This document shows, in pieces, positions 29,394 through 38,173 of a DNA stretch of 42,474 bases. The DNA is from Clostridia bacterium (GTDB lineage: Bacteria > Bacillota > Clostridia > Oscillospirales > CAG-272): NCBI GenBank assembly GCA_024404505.1, contig JAKSPU010000009.1, positions 1-42,474 on the forward strand. The letters are read 5' to 3'. Positions within the stretch are counted from its first letter, which is position 1. Each line of letters opens with the position of its first letter. The notes beneath the pieces are model-generated. The model was not told the origin of the DNA. It did not search any database and saw only the letters and a program-made list of their open reading frames with translations. The translations under genes were made by a program, and so were the position numbers.

Positions 29394-32182
29394 CAATGCG
29401 GGCCGAACGCGCGCCGCTCCGTGAAGGTACGTCTGATGAGCCGGACCTCTCCTTTCGCGGTATCGGTCACAAGCAGATAGCAGCTTCCGTCGCCCTTATC
29501 AAGAAACGCAAGCACGTTCTCGTTCTCCGGGAAGGTGCCGGAGACGGTACCGTTCTCATTGGAGAGCAGGTACACGGAGCCGGATTCCGTCGTGACACGG
29601 CTGATCATCATCCGGCCGTTCATCCACAGGACGGAAAATCCGGGCTGCGGCTCAAAGGGCAGCACCATATCAAAGAGATCCTTTACGCCCAGATTCCCGT
29701 CAAAGAAGGAACTGCCCCAGCTGAAGCAGACTCCGTTGAAGTACGGGATCTGATAATTGAAATAAGACAGCTCTTTCTCAAAGTAGCCGCCGTCGGTGCA
29801 GATCTCAAGACCGGTGGTCAGATCGTAGACGTAGAGGTTGGTATTGGAGACTGCGCTGTCCGCGAGGAACAGCATGCCCCTTGAGCGGTCGATACACCCG
29901 ATCGGCTGATACATGAGCATCGTGTTCGCGTCGCTCACCACCTCGGCCCTTCCCGAAGCCAGGTCGATCGTGACGAAGTTGGTGCACCACTGATCGTGAT
30001 TGACGGCGTAAGCCTTTCCGTTATAGACCCATACGCCGGCAACGGTATCCTTGTTGACGGGGACGCCTCTCCACAGGTCGAAATAAGAGAAGACGTACAA
30101 TTCTTCAAGAGAGCAGCCGCTCACGACCGTCAGGCCGCTGTTGTCGACGGTCTCCGTAGTCCTCGAGATCAGGAGATAGCCGTCGTATGCGTCCATAGCC
30201 TCGATATTTCCATTGAAGGAGTAGGTGCCGACATAGGCCAGCGTATCACCGTCGTAGACGTTGATGTCGGTTTTGCCGCCGCTTGAGTCGGGATTCGTGA
30301 CGAACAGACGGTTGCACGAGGGATCGTAGCGGACAAACTCGGTATTCACGCCGAACACGGCACCGGGCATCGGCGCGTAGGAAGCCTCACAAACCTGATC
30401 GTAAGGCAGGTCGATCACGACGGATGCCACGTCCTCGGGCGTAAAGGCGATTGACATCAGATGCCCGTTCAGCACTCTGTCCCACGCCTCGAGCACCGGG
30501 AGATCGTCTCCGGCGCTGAACAGGCTCTTGATCTCATCCGCCGACATATCCGTCAGTAGATCAGCGTCGTTCCCGCGCGGGACGTCAGGCTTTCCGCCGG
30601 ATACGGACAAGGCGAGGAACTGTCCGTTGATGCTGACGGACTTAATGGACGGATCGAGTGCCGGTCCGCCGGTCAGCGTCAGATCGGACAGGGTCAGGGA
30701 CAGCGTTTTCTTATTACGTGCCGCACTGCCGGATACGGAGAAATGCGTGTCCGGGGAGGCGGTATCCGTGTCGATATCGGGGTATTCGGTTTTTCCGACT
30801 GCCGTCCAGAGGCGGGCGTTGAGGGCGAATCTGTCGCCCTTTTTGCGGTCGAGCGCGGCCTTGATCAGGACCCGGCGCGCGGCCAGCTTGCCCGTGACCG
30901 TTTCCTCCGGCGCACGGAGATCGATCAGCAACGTGTCCCCGGTCTTTTCGCGGTCGAGATCGAGTTCTATATAGAGATCGCAGTATTCCTCCTTGCCGTC
31001 GGTCTCATTCTCGACGAAGAAGAAGTGCAGGCGTCCGTCGGTCCCGGGGGTGATCTCGACGGACAGCGTGTCGGTCAGTACGTCATCGGTCGGCTCTCCC
31101 TTGCGGTCGAGGATCGTCTCGGTCAGGACGCCATCGACGCGGAGCAGCTTGCCGAAGGCCTCGTACAGCACAAGGTCCAGCGTGACGCGGCACTCCTTGA
31201 GCATCTCGTTTACGGATTCCTCGATATCGTCAAGAAGCTCACGCGGATCGATTTCCTGCTCCTCCACCGTCACGATGAGTTCTTCCGGGAAGATCAGCTC
31301 GTCGTTGTCGATGATATGCGTGCGGACCGAAGCAAACAGCGCCTTGATGCCGTCGTTGTCGAGCTGGTAGGCGGTCGCCTTAGCCGGCTTTTTCCTGCCG
31401 TTGACCTCGACGATCCTGACGACAGAGCCGACCCGGGCGAGATCCGCAAAGTCGCGGCGGACGGCGGTCAGGGCCTCTGCCCATGCGTCGGACGCATCGT
31501 CGGACGCGTCATCGCCTGTCGCGGGCTCGTCGACCTGCTTGTACAGGTCAGCCAGCTGCCGGGCGTAGGTCATGATCATCTCATACGAAGCTTCGTCGAG
31601 GGAGACCTCGGTCCCGGCCGACGGCGCGAGAGCGGACTGTGCGAGATCGTCCGGGAGCGTCCTGAGTCTCAGCGATACGGCCTTATCCCCGAACAGCATC
31701 GGGAAGGAGACGGCAAGATCGTCGTCATTGAGGGACGCGGACAGCGATACGCTTTCCGCCTCGTCAGCCTCGGCGGAGACGGAGAGCATGGCGTTCCGAT
31801 CCATGTCCGAGGCGGCCGAGACGGTATATCTGATCTCGTTCCCGCCGAGTATATCGAGGACGGAGCCGTTCAGCCTGCCGTCCGCCGTCACGGTCACGCC
31901 GTCGTCAAGATCGGGGATCACGTCGCCGACGTCGGCGTACAGCGAGGAAAGGGACCGCCCGGTGCTTCTGACCGGATCGGAAATAAAGAAGAATCCGGCC
32001 ACGAGCAGGACGGCGGCATTGAGCAGCACGCCGGCGGTGATGACGATGGGCAGCACGATCTTCCATTTCGGGCAGCTTTTTCTCGGCGCCGGAGCCGCGT
32101 TGTCCCCGGCTGCGGGGGCGGCGGGCGGAACGACGGCGTATTCGGACGAGACGTCCGAGGGATTCATTTTCTGATCGGTCAT
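29393..32182 (-). CDS. Large membrane-anchored protein with C-terminal beta-propeller, unknown function
   Basis: The 929-residue product has a Pro/Ala-rich cytoplasmic N-terminus (1-40), one membrane helix (about 41-67) and a large extracellular part. Residues from about 70 to 590 form a beta-rich, Asp/Ser/Thr-rich region with no motif I can name; it may match clostridial DUF families such as DUF6583, but I am not sure. The last 330 residues show repeating units of the kind NRLFVTNPD, NVYDGDTLAYVGTYS, DGYLLISR and LYVYDLTTGLEI, typical of beta-propeller blades. A perfect AAGGAGGT precedes the ATG. It is the last gene of a minus-strand group with the EEP hydrolase and the GH1 enzyme. A role in sensing or binding outside the cell is plausible but unproven. 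Confidence 0.85.
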   Translation of the reverse strand: MTDQKMNPSDVSSEYAVVPPAAPAAGDNAAPAPRKSCPKWKIVLPIVITAGVLLNAAVLLVAGFFFISDPVRSTGRSLSSLYADVGDVIPDLDDGVTVTADGRLNGSVLDILGGNEIRYTVSAASDMDRNAMLSVSAEADEAESVSLSASLNDDDLAVSFPMLFGDKAVSLRLRTLPDDLAQSALAPSAGTEVSLDEASYEMIMTYARQLADLYKQVDEPATGDDASDDASDAWAEALTAVRRDFADLARVGSVVRIVEVNGRKKPAKATAYQLDNDGIKALFASVRTHIIDNDELIFPEELIVTVEEQEIDPRELLDDIEESVNEMLKECRVTLDLVLYEAFGKLLRVDGVLTETILDRKGEPTDDVLTDTLSVEITPGTDGRLHFFFVENETDGKEEYCDLYIELDLDREKTGDTLLIDLRAPEETVTGKLAARRVLIKAALDRKKGDRFALNARLWTAVGKTEYPDIDTDTASPDTHFSVSGSAARNKKTLSLTLSDLTLTGGPALDPSIKSVSINGQFLALSVSGGKPDVPRGNDADLLTDMSADEIKSLFSAGDDLPVLEAWDRVLNGHLMSIAFTPEDVASVVIDLPYDQVCEASYAPMPGAVFGVNTEFVRYDPSCNRLFVTNPDSSGGKTDINVYDGDTLAYVGTYSFNGNIEAMDAYDGYLLISRTTETVDNSGLTVVSGCSLEELYVFSYFDLWRGVPVNKDTVAGVWVYNGKAYAVNHDQWCTNFVTIDLASGRAEVVSDANTMLMYQPIGCIDRSRGMLFLADSAVSNTNLYVYDLTTGLEICTDGGYFEKELSYFNYQIPYFNGVCFSWGSSFFDGNLGVKDLFDMVLPFEPQPGFSVLWMNGRMMISRVTTESGSVYLLSNENGTVSGTFPENENVLAFLDKGDGSCYLLVTDTAKGEVRLIRRTFTERRAFGPH

Positions 32183-32257
32183 GCGGGGGACCTCCTTAAT
32201 CGTGTTTTACGTTTGTTTTCTTTTTTGTTTTGGTCTGTCTTTGTCTGCACTTCTCAC

Positions 32258-32968
32258 TCAATCGTCCACGCGTACGCGGCAGATCAGCATATGATGGTCG
32301 GTCGTCCCGTCGTACTGTGTGTCGAAGACGCGGGGATCAGCGGTCCGGCACTTCCCTGCCGACAGGATATGGTCGATGGAGGCCTTGTCGGAGTAGGTGA
32401 TGAGTCCGTCGTGCGAGAGGCGCACGAACGGGATATACGAGGCGACCTTTGCGGGGACGGTATTGAAGTCGCCGCAGCAGAAGAAGCCCTCGGGGTGTGC
32501 GTCGAGCGATCTGCGCAGGATATCGGAGAGGCAGGTCAGCGTGTCGGTATTGGCGTCCTCGCTCTCGACCGACAGGTGCGTGTTCCAGACCGTGACGGGC
32601 GTGCCGTCCGCGTCCAGCACGACGTACCCGCAGGAGGTACCCTGCTTTGCGAGCTTTACGTCAAAGTTCAGGGTCTCCGCGGCCGTGATCGGGAAGCGGG
32701 AGAGGATCGCGGTGCCGTACTCTCCCCCCTGAAAATCGCGGATCTTGATGAAGTAGTGATGATGCAGGCCGCTCATGTCCGAGAGGCGCGCCGGCATATC
32801 GACGCCGTCAGACCGGGCAGCGCCGCGGTCGACCTCCTGCAGAGCGCAGACGTCGACGCCGCTCTCCCGGATCTTATCGGCGATCATGGAGAGGTTTTGG
32901 TCGGTGTAGTGTCCCTCGCGCCAATGCGCGGAACAGATGTTGAAGGAGCCGAGAAGGAAGGTTTTCAT
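32258..32968 (-). CDS. Endonuclease/exonuclease/phosphatase (EEP) family protein
   Basis: The 236-residue product has the metal-dependent EEP fold: LGSFNI, catalytic glutamate in LQEVD (Glu45), ILSRFPI, NTHLS, CCGDFNT, SIDHIL and TDHHM. No signal peptide is seen. The start at 32968 has AAGGAG nine bases upstream; a longer frame to 33013 overlaps the GH1 gene and is not needed. Family members act on DNA, phospholipids or sugar phosphates, and the substrate here is unknown. It starts 13 bases after the GH1 stop, so the two are probably cotranscribed. Confidence 0.92.
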   Translation of the reverse strand: MKTFLLGSFNICSAHWREGHYTDQNLSMIADKIRESGVDVCALQEVDRGAARSDGVDMPARLSDMSGLHHHYFIKIRDFQGGEYGTAILSRFPITAAETLNFDVKLAKQGTSCGYVVLDADGTPVTVWNTHLSVESEDANTDTLTCLSDILRRSLDAHPEGFFCCGDFNTVPAKVASYIPFVRLSHDGLITYSDKASIDHILSAGKCRTADPRVFDTQYDGTTDHHMLICRVRVDD

Positions 32969-32981
32969 GTCCGTCTTCTCC

Positions 32982-34313
32982 TTACAGTCCTCTCGCGCGG
33001 CGGATGAAGTCACGGTAGAAGTACGCGGATTTCTTCCACTCCGTCTGCAAAGTCTCCCGGTTGAGGGATTGGATGCCGAAGCGGTAGTTATAGGCGGCGG
33101 ACCACTCGAAGTTATCCATCAGCGACCAGAGGAAGTAGCCGCGGACATCGCAGCCCTCGTTGATGACGGTCTCCAGCTCGGAGAGGAAGCCGTTGATATA
33201 GCGGATGCGGTCGTCATCGCAGATGATGCCGTCAGGGCCGACCGGCTCGTCGCCGACGGCGTAGGTGCCGTTCTCGGTGACGTAGATCGGGATCTTCAGG
33301 TCGTACATCTTATTGATCATGCGGACGGCGTCCGAGATCGCCTTGGGGTAGTACTCCGAGGCGTTGTTCATGAAGTTGCCGCCCTGCGTATAGTCGGCGC
33401 GGGCCTGCCGGTCTGTCGTGACGGGCACACGGTTATAGACGTTGAGGCCGTAGAAGTCGATCGGCAGGTGCATAAGGCGCAGGTCGTCCGGTCCTATGTG
33501 CATGAGGGTCCCCTCGCGCTCGAGATGCTCAAGGATATAGTCGGAGTAGCGGCCGCCCAGTACGGGATCGGTATAGAACTTCCAGTTGCGCTCGTCCTCG
33601 TCGACCATGAGGTCGTGGTCGGCCTGCGAGTCGGTCAGCGCGTGGCGCTTCCAGATGTCGATGACGATGCCGATCTTCGAGTCCTTGGGATTGACCGCGC
33701 GGAATGCCTCGACGCCTTTTCCGTGGGCGACGAGGATGTTATGGCGGGCCTGGTTGCCTTCAGCCTCGTTATGGCGTCCGGGTGCGAACGCGCCGATCGC
33801 GTAGCCGACGTAGGTGGCGATCGGCTCGTTGACCGTAGCCCACATGGGGACGACGTCTCCGAAGGTGCGGAACATCTTTTCCGCGTACTCGCCGAACCAT
33901 TCGATGGAGTCGCGGTTGACCCAGCCGCCCTTATCCTCCAGCACCTGCGGGAGGTCCCAATGGTACAGAGTGACCGCGGGGGTGATGCCGGCTTCGTTCA
34001 GTTTTTCAAAGCAGCGCTTATAGTAGTCGACGCCCTTCTGATTCAGGGGGCCGGTGCCTTCGGGCAGGACGCGTGACCACGAGATGGACATACGGTAGGC
34101 GTTCAGGCCGAGCTTTTTCATATTGTCGAGGTCGCGGTCGAAGCGGTGGTAGCTGTCGCAGGCAACGGCGGGAGTCTGACCCATATAGGTCTTGCCGGGG
34201 ATGGCGGCAAAGGTATCCCAGATGGACGGTGTACGTCCGTCTTCAAGTGCGCCTCCCTCGACCTGTCCGGCGGCGGTGGCGCAGCCCCATAAGAAATCCT
34301 TCGGGAACGGCAT
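32982..34313 (-). CDS. Glycoside hydrolase family 1 beta-glucosidase
   Basis: The 443-residue product is a cytosolic retaining beta-glycosidase. The acid/base glutamate is Glu163 in TVNEP and the nucleophile is Glu347 in YVTENG; FPKDFLWGCATAAGQVEG is the family's N-terminal signature. No 6-phospho-binding motif is evident, so beta-glucosidase activity on cellobiose-like sugars is likelier than a phospho-beta-glucosidase role. AAAGGAG precedes the ATG. No transporter or regulator is nearby. A hairpin repeat lies 34 bases upstream of its start, where a promoter would be expected. Confidence 0.96.
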   Translation of the reverse strand: MPFPKDFLWGCATAAGQVEGGALEDGRTPSIWDTFAAIPGKTYMGQTPAVACDSYHRFDRDLDNMKKLGLNAYRMSISWSRVLPEGTGPLNQKGVDYYKRCFEKLNEAGITPAVTLYHWDLPQVLEDKGGWVNRDSIEWFGEYAEKMFRTFGDVVPMWATVNEPIATYVGYAIGAFAPGRHNEAEGNQARHNILVAHGKGVEAFRAVNPKDSKIGIVIDIWKRHALTDSQADHDLMVDEDERNWKFYTDPVLGGRYSDYILEHLEREGTLMHIGPDDLRLMHLPIDFYGLNVYNRVPVTTDRQARADYTQGGNFMNNASEYYPKAISDAVRMINKMYDLKIPIYVTENGTYAVGDEPVGPDGIICDDDRIRYINGFLSELETVINEGCDVRGYFLWSLMDNFEWSAAYNYRFGIQSLNRETLQTEWKKSAYFYRDFIRRARGL

Positions 34314-34346
34314 GGTGATTCTCCTTTATGTATGAGATATTTTTTT

Positions 34347-34423
34347 GCGGGGCTCTGCCCCGGGCCCCGCTTAAGCCCTTCTTGAAAGAAGGGCTTAAGG
34401 CATCACCGCACAATGCACGGCTG
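34347..34423. repeat. Interspersed palindromic repeat, copy 3, with truncated MITE-like end
   Basis: These 77 bases match 15354-15430 with only two differences. They comprise the GCGGGGC hairpin, the TTAA-bounded 14-bp palindrome (34370-34399) and the left end of the MITE-like element through CACGGCTG, where similarity stops abruptly. It lies upstream of the GH1 gene and separates it from the RluA gene. Confidence 0.85.
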
Positions 34424-34473
34424 ACGGGACGGGAAACGAAAAAACGCGAGGCGGAGGTAAAACGATGTAAGGT

Positions 34474-35157
34474 TTAAAGAACATTGTTCCACGCTTCGGA
34501 GTCGAAGGCGGACCACGGGGACCGGGTGTTATCCGGCAGGCTGACGGCCTGCACAGGCTTTCGGGTCAGCGGGTGGGGGAAGGTCAGGCGCACGGCCCAG
34601 AGGGCGAGGGAGGGTGCCTTTTCACGGGAACCGTACTTACCGTCTCCGACGAGGGGGAGTCCGCGCGCCGCGAACTGGGCGCGGATCTGATGTGTTCGTC
34701 CGGTATATAGGCGGACGAGGACGAGCGTATGCCGGTCAGGCAGTGTGCTGACGACGCGGTAGGCGAGGCGGGCGGACTTTGCGCCTGCTCTCTTGCGGTC
34801 AACGGGGTAAGTTTTATTTCTTACGGAGTCATGGAACAAAAGGTCGCTCATTTCGCCGTCAGGCTCGTCCGGTGCACTGGACAGGACGCAGAGGTACTCC
34901 TTGATGAAGACGTTATGATCCTGCACGGCGGCAGACAATGCCGCTGCGGTCTGTGAGGTCTTGCCGAAGACCATGACGCCTCCGGTCGGTGTATCGAGCC
35001 GGTGGATGAGGGAAAGTCCCGGTCGGGAGACAGAGAGTGCGGAATACAGGTCAGGCTGGCCGTTGGGGTCCGGCTGGGAGGGCATTCCGGCAGGCTTTTC
35101 GGCTATGACGAGCGCAGCGTCCTCATACAGAATATTTACGCTTTTCGTGGTATCCAA
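34474..35157 (-). CDS. RluA family pseudouridine synthase
   Basis: The product (227 residues from the TTG start) isomerises uridine to pseudouridine in rRNA or tRNA. The catalytic Asp55 is in LIHRLDTPTGG, and GRTHQIRAQFA and the C-terminal LTFPHPLT match the family. No S4 domain is present. The promoter at 35182-35210 starts transcription near 35175, leaving AAAGGGG (about 35166-35172) as the only ribosome site. That fits TTG at 35157 better than a GTG at 35166, which directly abuts the site. The substrate position cannot be told from sequence. Confidence 0.92.
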   Translation of the reverse strand: MDTTKSVNILYEDAALVIAEKPAGMPSQPDPNGQPDLYSALSVSRPGLSLIHRLDTPTGGVMVFGKTSQTAAALSAAVQDHNVFIKEYLCVLSSAPDEPDGEMSDLLFHDSVRNKTYPVDRKRAGAKSARLAYRVVSTLPDRHTLVLVRLYTGRTHQIRAQFAARGLPLVGDGKYGSREKAPSLALWAVRLTFPHPLTRKPVQAVSLPDNTRSPWSAFDSEAWNNVL

Positions 35158-35181
35158 CGGTATCACCCCTTTCCATGCACC

Positions 35182-35210
35182 ATTATATCACAGTTGTCGT
35201 GCGGTGTCAA
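35182..35210 (-). promoter_or_regulatory. Promoter of the RluA-type gene
   Basis: Perfect consensus on the minus strand: TTGACA (35205-35210), a 17-bp spacer, TATAAT (35182-35187) with TGA before it. The resulting leader is only about 18 bases. Confidence 0.9.
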
Positions 35211-35373
35211 TGAGTGTTGGCGGGATGTTTGATGATTTAACAGTACGTGGGTTCTTCTCCACGCTTGGGATGCGCCGGGGCGGGGTCAAGGTTGAGTTTA
35301 CGCTGAATGAGATAGGTGGGTGCCGTCATGGTGGCCATCTTTTTCATAAACGCCTACGCGGGATTAGGGTACA

Positions 35374-35447
35374 GGGAGAATGGAGCGGCATGGCCGCTCC
35401 ATTCTCCCAGTATAATATAGATTTTGCTCCCGCTCCACTGGAGCGGG
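35374..35447. repeat. Two strong hairpins in the 35211-35550 intergenic region
   Basis: The first hairpin has perfect 16-bp arms (35374-35389 and 35393-35408) with a three-base loop; the second has 8-bp arms CCCGCTCC/GGAGCGGG (35429-35447). Both share a GAGCGG core. A TATAAT (35411-35416) lies between them but lacks a -35. The rest of 35211-35550 (about 340 bases) holds no ORF, RNA gene or terminator I can support. A REP-like or remnant mobile repeat is likely. Confidence 0.7.
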
Positions 35448-35551
35448 GGGACAGGGGGTGAGGGTGGAGGTCATTGAGTGGAAAGAAAACTGTATGCTGC
35501 GTAAAAAAACTGCAACGTATTTGTTTTTCCTTTTCTTTCCCATCCTGACCA

Positions 35552-35580
35552 TTGACAAATGATTTTTTTCATGATATAAT
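35552..35580 (+). promoter_or_regulatory. Promoter of the SPFH/zinc-ribbon/TPM operon
   Basis: Perfect consensus: TTGACA (35552-35557), a 17-bp spacer, TATAAT (35575-35580) with TGA before it. It is a vegetative-type promoter; no SigW-like sequence was noticed, unlike the SigW-controlled Bacillus counterpart. Confidence 0.9.
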
Positions 35581-35633
35581 AGATGTATAACCGGGTTTCC
35601 GGGACTTTTATCGACAGAAAGGAACTTTTTACT

Positions 35634-37043
35634 ATGGGACTTATTGCAGCTGCTGTCAATTCCATCGGAGGCGTGCTTGCCGATCAATGGAAGGAATTCT
35701 TCTACTGCGAGGCTATGCCCAAGGACGTCCTGATGACCCGCGGCGTCAAGCAGATCACCGGCCGTTCCTCCAATACCAAGGGCAACGATAACATCATCTC
35801 CAACGGCTCCGGCATCGCCGTGGCTGACGGTCAGTTCATGATCATCGTCGAGCAGGGCAAGGTCGTTGAGTTCTGCGGCGAGCCCGGTCAGTACACGTGG
35901 AACACCTCCTCCGAGCCCAGCCTATTCGCCGGCAAGTTCGGTCAGTCTCTGATCGACACCTTCAAGGCCATCGGCGCCCGTATCGGCTACGGCGGCGACA
36001 CCGGCAAGGATCAGCGCGTCTACTACTTCAACACCCTCGAGCTGATGGACAACAAGTTCGGTACCGCAACGCCCATCCCCTTCCGCGTGGTGGATACCAA
36101 GAACTACATCGACCGTGACGTCGATCTCCGCCTGAACGGTACTTACTCCTACCGCATCACCAATCCCCTGCTCTTCTACACCAACGTCTGCGGCAACGTC
36201 TCCAAGGAGTACCGCCGCTCCGAGATCGAGGGCCAGCTCAAGGCCGAATTCATGGACGCTCTGATGCCCGCCGTCGGCAAGCTGTCCGAGCTGGAGCTGC
36301 GCCCCAATCAGCTCATGCTGCACACCACCGAGCTGCGTGACAACCTCAACAAGGAGCTGACCGCAAGCTGGTCCGAAAAGAGAGGTCTGTCCATCGTCAA
36401 CGTCTCCCTCGGCGCCGTCACTCTGTCCGAAGAGGATCAGAAGGCACTCAAGGAAGATCAGCGCGTCGGCAGCTACATGGATCCCAACCGTGCGGCAGGC
36501 CTGACCACCATCGCCACCGCCAACGCCATCCAGACCGCTGCCGGCAACCCCAACGGCGCTATGAACGGCATCATCGGCGTGGGCGGCATCATGAACGTCG
36601 CCGGCGGCAACACCGCCAACCTCTACGCTATGGGCGCCGATCAGCGCGCACAGCAGGCCGCTCAGCAGCCCGCAGCCGCTCCTGCCGATGCGTGGAAGTG
36701 CGTCTGCGGCAACATGGCTACCGGCAAGTTCTGCGCCGAGTGCGGTGCGAAGAAGCCTGAGGCCAAGCCCGCCAACAGCTGGACCTGCACCTGCGGTGCG
36801 GTCGTCACCGGCAACTTCTGCCCCGAGTGCGGCGCGAAGAAGCCCGAGGAACAGAAGGGCTGGACCTGCTCCTGCGGTTCCGTCAACCTCGGCAAGTTCT
36901 GCCCCAACTGCGGTGCGAAGAAGCCCGCAGACGCTCCCCTGTACCGCTGCGATAAGTGCGGCTGGGAGCCTGCAGACCCTAAGAATCCCCCCAAATTCTG
37001 CCCGCAGTGCGGTGACCGCTTCGACGAGAACGATATCCGCTGA
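35634..37043 (+). CDS. SPFH-domain protein with four C-terminal zinc ribbons (YdjI-like)
   Basis: The 469-residue product resembles the YdjI/virion-core SPFH group. After the N-terminal MGLIAAAVNSIGGVLADQWK, which can form an amphipathic membrane-binding helix, the SPFH domain spans about 25-270. An Ala/Gly/Asn-rich linker follows (about 285-350). Four zinc ribbons come next: Cys356, 358, 367, 370; 385, 387, 396, 399; 412, 414, 423, 426; and 439, 442, 456, 459. The first three are near-identical repeats ending in CGAKKP. AAAGGA precedes the ATG at 35634. It is followed by a zinc-ribbon membrane protein and a TPM protein, as in Bacillus ydjG-ydjH-ydjI. Confidence 0.93.
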   Translation: MGLIAAAVNSIGGVLADQWKEFFYCEAMPKDVLMTRGVKQITGRSSNTKGNDNIISNGSGIAVADGQFMIIVEQGKVVEFCGEPGQYTWNTSSEPSLFAGKFGQSLIDTFKAIGARIGYGGDTGKDQRVYYFNTLELMDNKFGTATPIPFRVVDTKNYIDRDVDLRLNGTYSYRITNPLLFYTNVCGNVSKEYRRSEIEGQLKAEFMDALMPAVGKLSELELRPNQLMLHTTELRDNLNKELTASWSEKRGLSIVNVSLGAVTLSEEDQKALKEDQRVGSYMDPNRAAGLTTIATANAIQTAAGNPNGAMNGIIGVGGIMNVAGGNTANLYAMGADQRAQQAAQQPAAAPADAWKCVCGNMATGKFCAECGAKKPEAKPANSWTCTCGAVVTGNFCPECGAKKPEEQKGWTCSCGSVNLGKFCPNCGAKKPADAPLYRCDKCGWEPADPKNPPKFCPQCGDRFDENDIR

Positions 37044-37075
37044 TCACCGGGCGCTCTCTGTAAGGAGTGAGTCCT

Positions 37076-38161
37076 ATGGATCAGAACGTCAAGGAATACA
37101 AATGTCCGTGCTGCAGCGGTGCCATTGAATTCGACACGTCCCTTCAGAAAATGAAGTGTCCGTACTGCGACACGGAATTCGAGATCGGGACGCTGGAGAA
37201 TTTCGCCGCCGACCTCGAGACCGAGGCCGAGGACAGCATGGAATGGGATACCGAAAGCCAGGAATGGAGCGACGGTGAAGCTGACAATCTGGTCACCTAC
37301 ATCTGCAAGTCCTGCGCGGGCGAGATCATCGCGGACGAAAACACGGCCGCCTCGTTCTGCCCCTACTGCGGCAATCCCGTCGTCATGTCCGGCAAGCTGT
37401 CCGGCGGCATGAAGCCGGATCTGGTCATCCCCTTCAAGCTGGACAAGGAGGCTGCCGTGGCCGCGCTCTCAAAGCACCTGTCCGGCAAGCGCCTCCTGCC
37501 CGACGCCTTCAAGGATCAGAATCACCTTGATGAGGTAAAGGGCATCTACGTCCCCTTCTGGCTGTACGACGCCGAGGCAGACGCCACGATCCGCTACCGC
37601 GGACGCAAGGTCCGGATGTGGGCAGACAGAAACTACACCTACACCGAGACCTCCTTCTACTCCCTGGTCCGTCAGGGCAGCATGAGCTTCGATCACGTTC
37701 CCGTCGACGGCTCGTCCTCGATATCGAACGACCTGACCGAATCCATCGAGCCCTACGATTACAGCGAGGCGGTGGATTTCACCACCGCCTACCTGTCCGG
37801 CTTCTTTGCGGACAAGTACGACGTATCGAGCGAGGATTGTATGCCCCGCGCCAACGAGCGCATCAGAAACAGCACGGTCAACACCTTCGCCCAGTCGACC
37901 GCCGCGTACTCCATGGTCACGACCGAGCATTCGTCCGTCCACCTCAACAACGGCAAAACGCAGTACGCGCTGCTGCCCGTCTGGGTGCTGAACACGACGT
38001 GGAACGGGCAGAACTACCTGTTCGCCATGAACGGTCAGACCGGAAAGTTCGTCGGCAACCTGCCTATGGACAAGGGCAAGTACAACAAGTGGTTCTGGGG
38101 CCTTCTGACCGGCATCTCCGCGGCTGTGATCGGGTTATCCTACCTGATCCACCTGCTGTAA
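37076..38161 (+). CDS. Tail-anchored zinc-ribbon protein (YdjG-like)
   Basis: The 361-residue product begins with two zinc ribbons (Cys10, 13, 28, 31 and Cys77, 80, 95, 98) separated by an acidic linker. A conserved middle domain follows (LVIPFKLDKEAAVAAL, IYVPFWLYDA, PVWVLNTTWNGQNYLFAMNGQTGK), and one membrane helix sits at the very C-terminus (about 337-359). This is the layout of YdjG, which together with YdjH and YdjI recruits PspA in Bacillus subtilis. AAGGAG precedes the ATG at 37076, 32 bases after the SPFH gene. Confidence 0.92.
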   Translation: MDQNVKEYKCPCCSGAIEFDTSLQKMKCPYCDTEFEIGTLENFAADLETEAEDSMEWDTESQEWSDGEADNLVTYICKSCAGEIIADENTAASFCPYCGNPVVMSGKLSGGMKPDLVIPFKLDKEAAVAALSKHLSGKRLLPDAFKDQNHLDEVKGIYVPFWLYDAEADATIRYRGRKVRMWADRNYTYTETSFYSLVRQGSMSFDHVPVDGSSSISNDLTESIEPYDYSEAVDFTTAYLSGFFADKYDVSSEDCMPRANERIRNSTVNTFAQSTAAYSMVTTEHSSVHLNNGKTQYALLPVWVLNTTWNGQNYLFAMNGQTGKFVGNLPMDKGKYNKWFWGLLTGISAAVIGLSYLIHLL

Positions 38162-38173
38162 GGGGGTGCGGCC

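Noticed and set aside
30743..33007. A 754-codon open frame on the plus strand
   Set aside because: It is antisense to the propeller and EEP genes, has no ribosome site, and its composition is that of a shadow frame.
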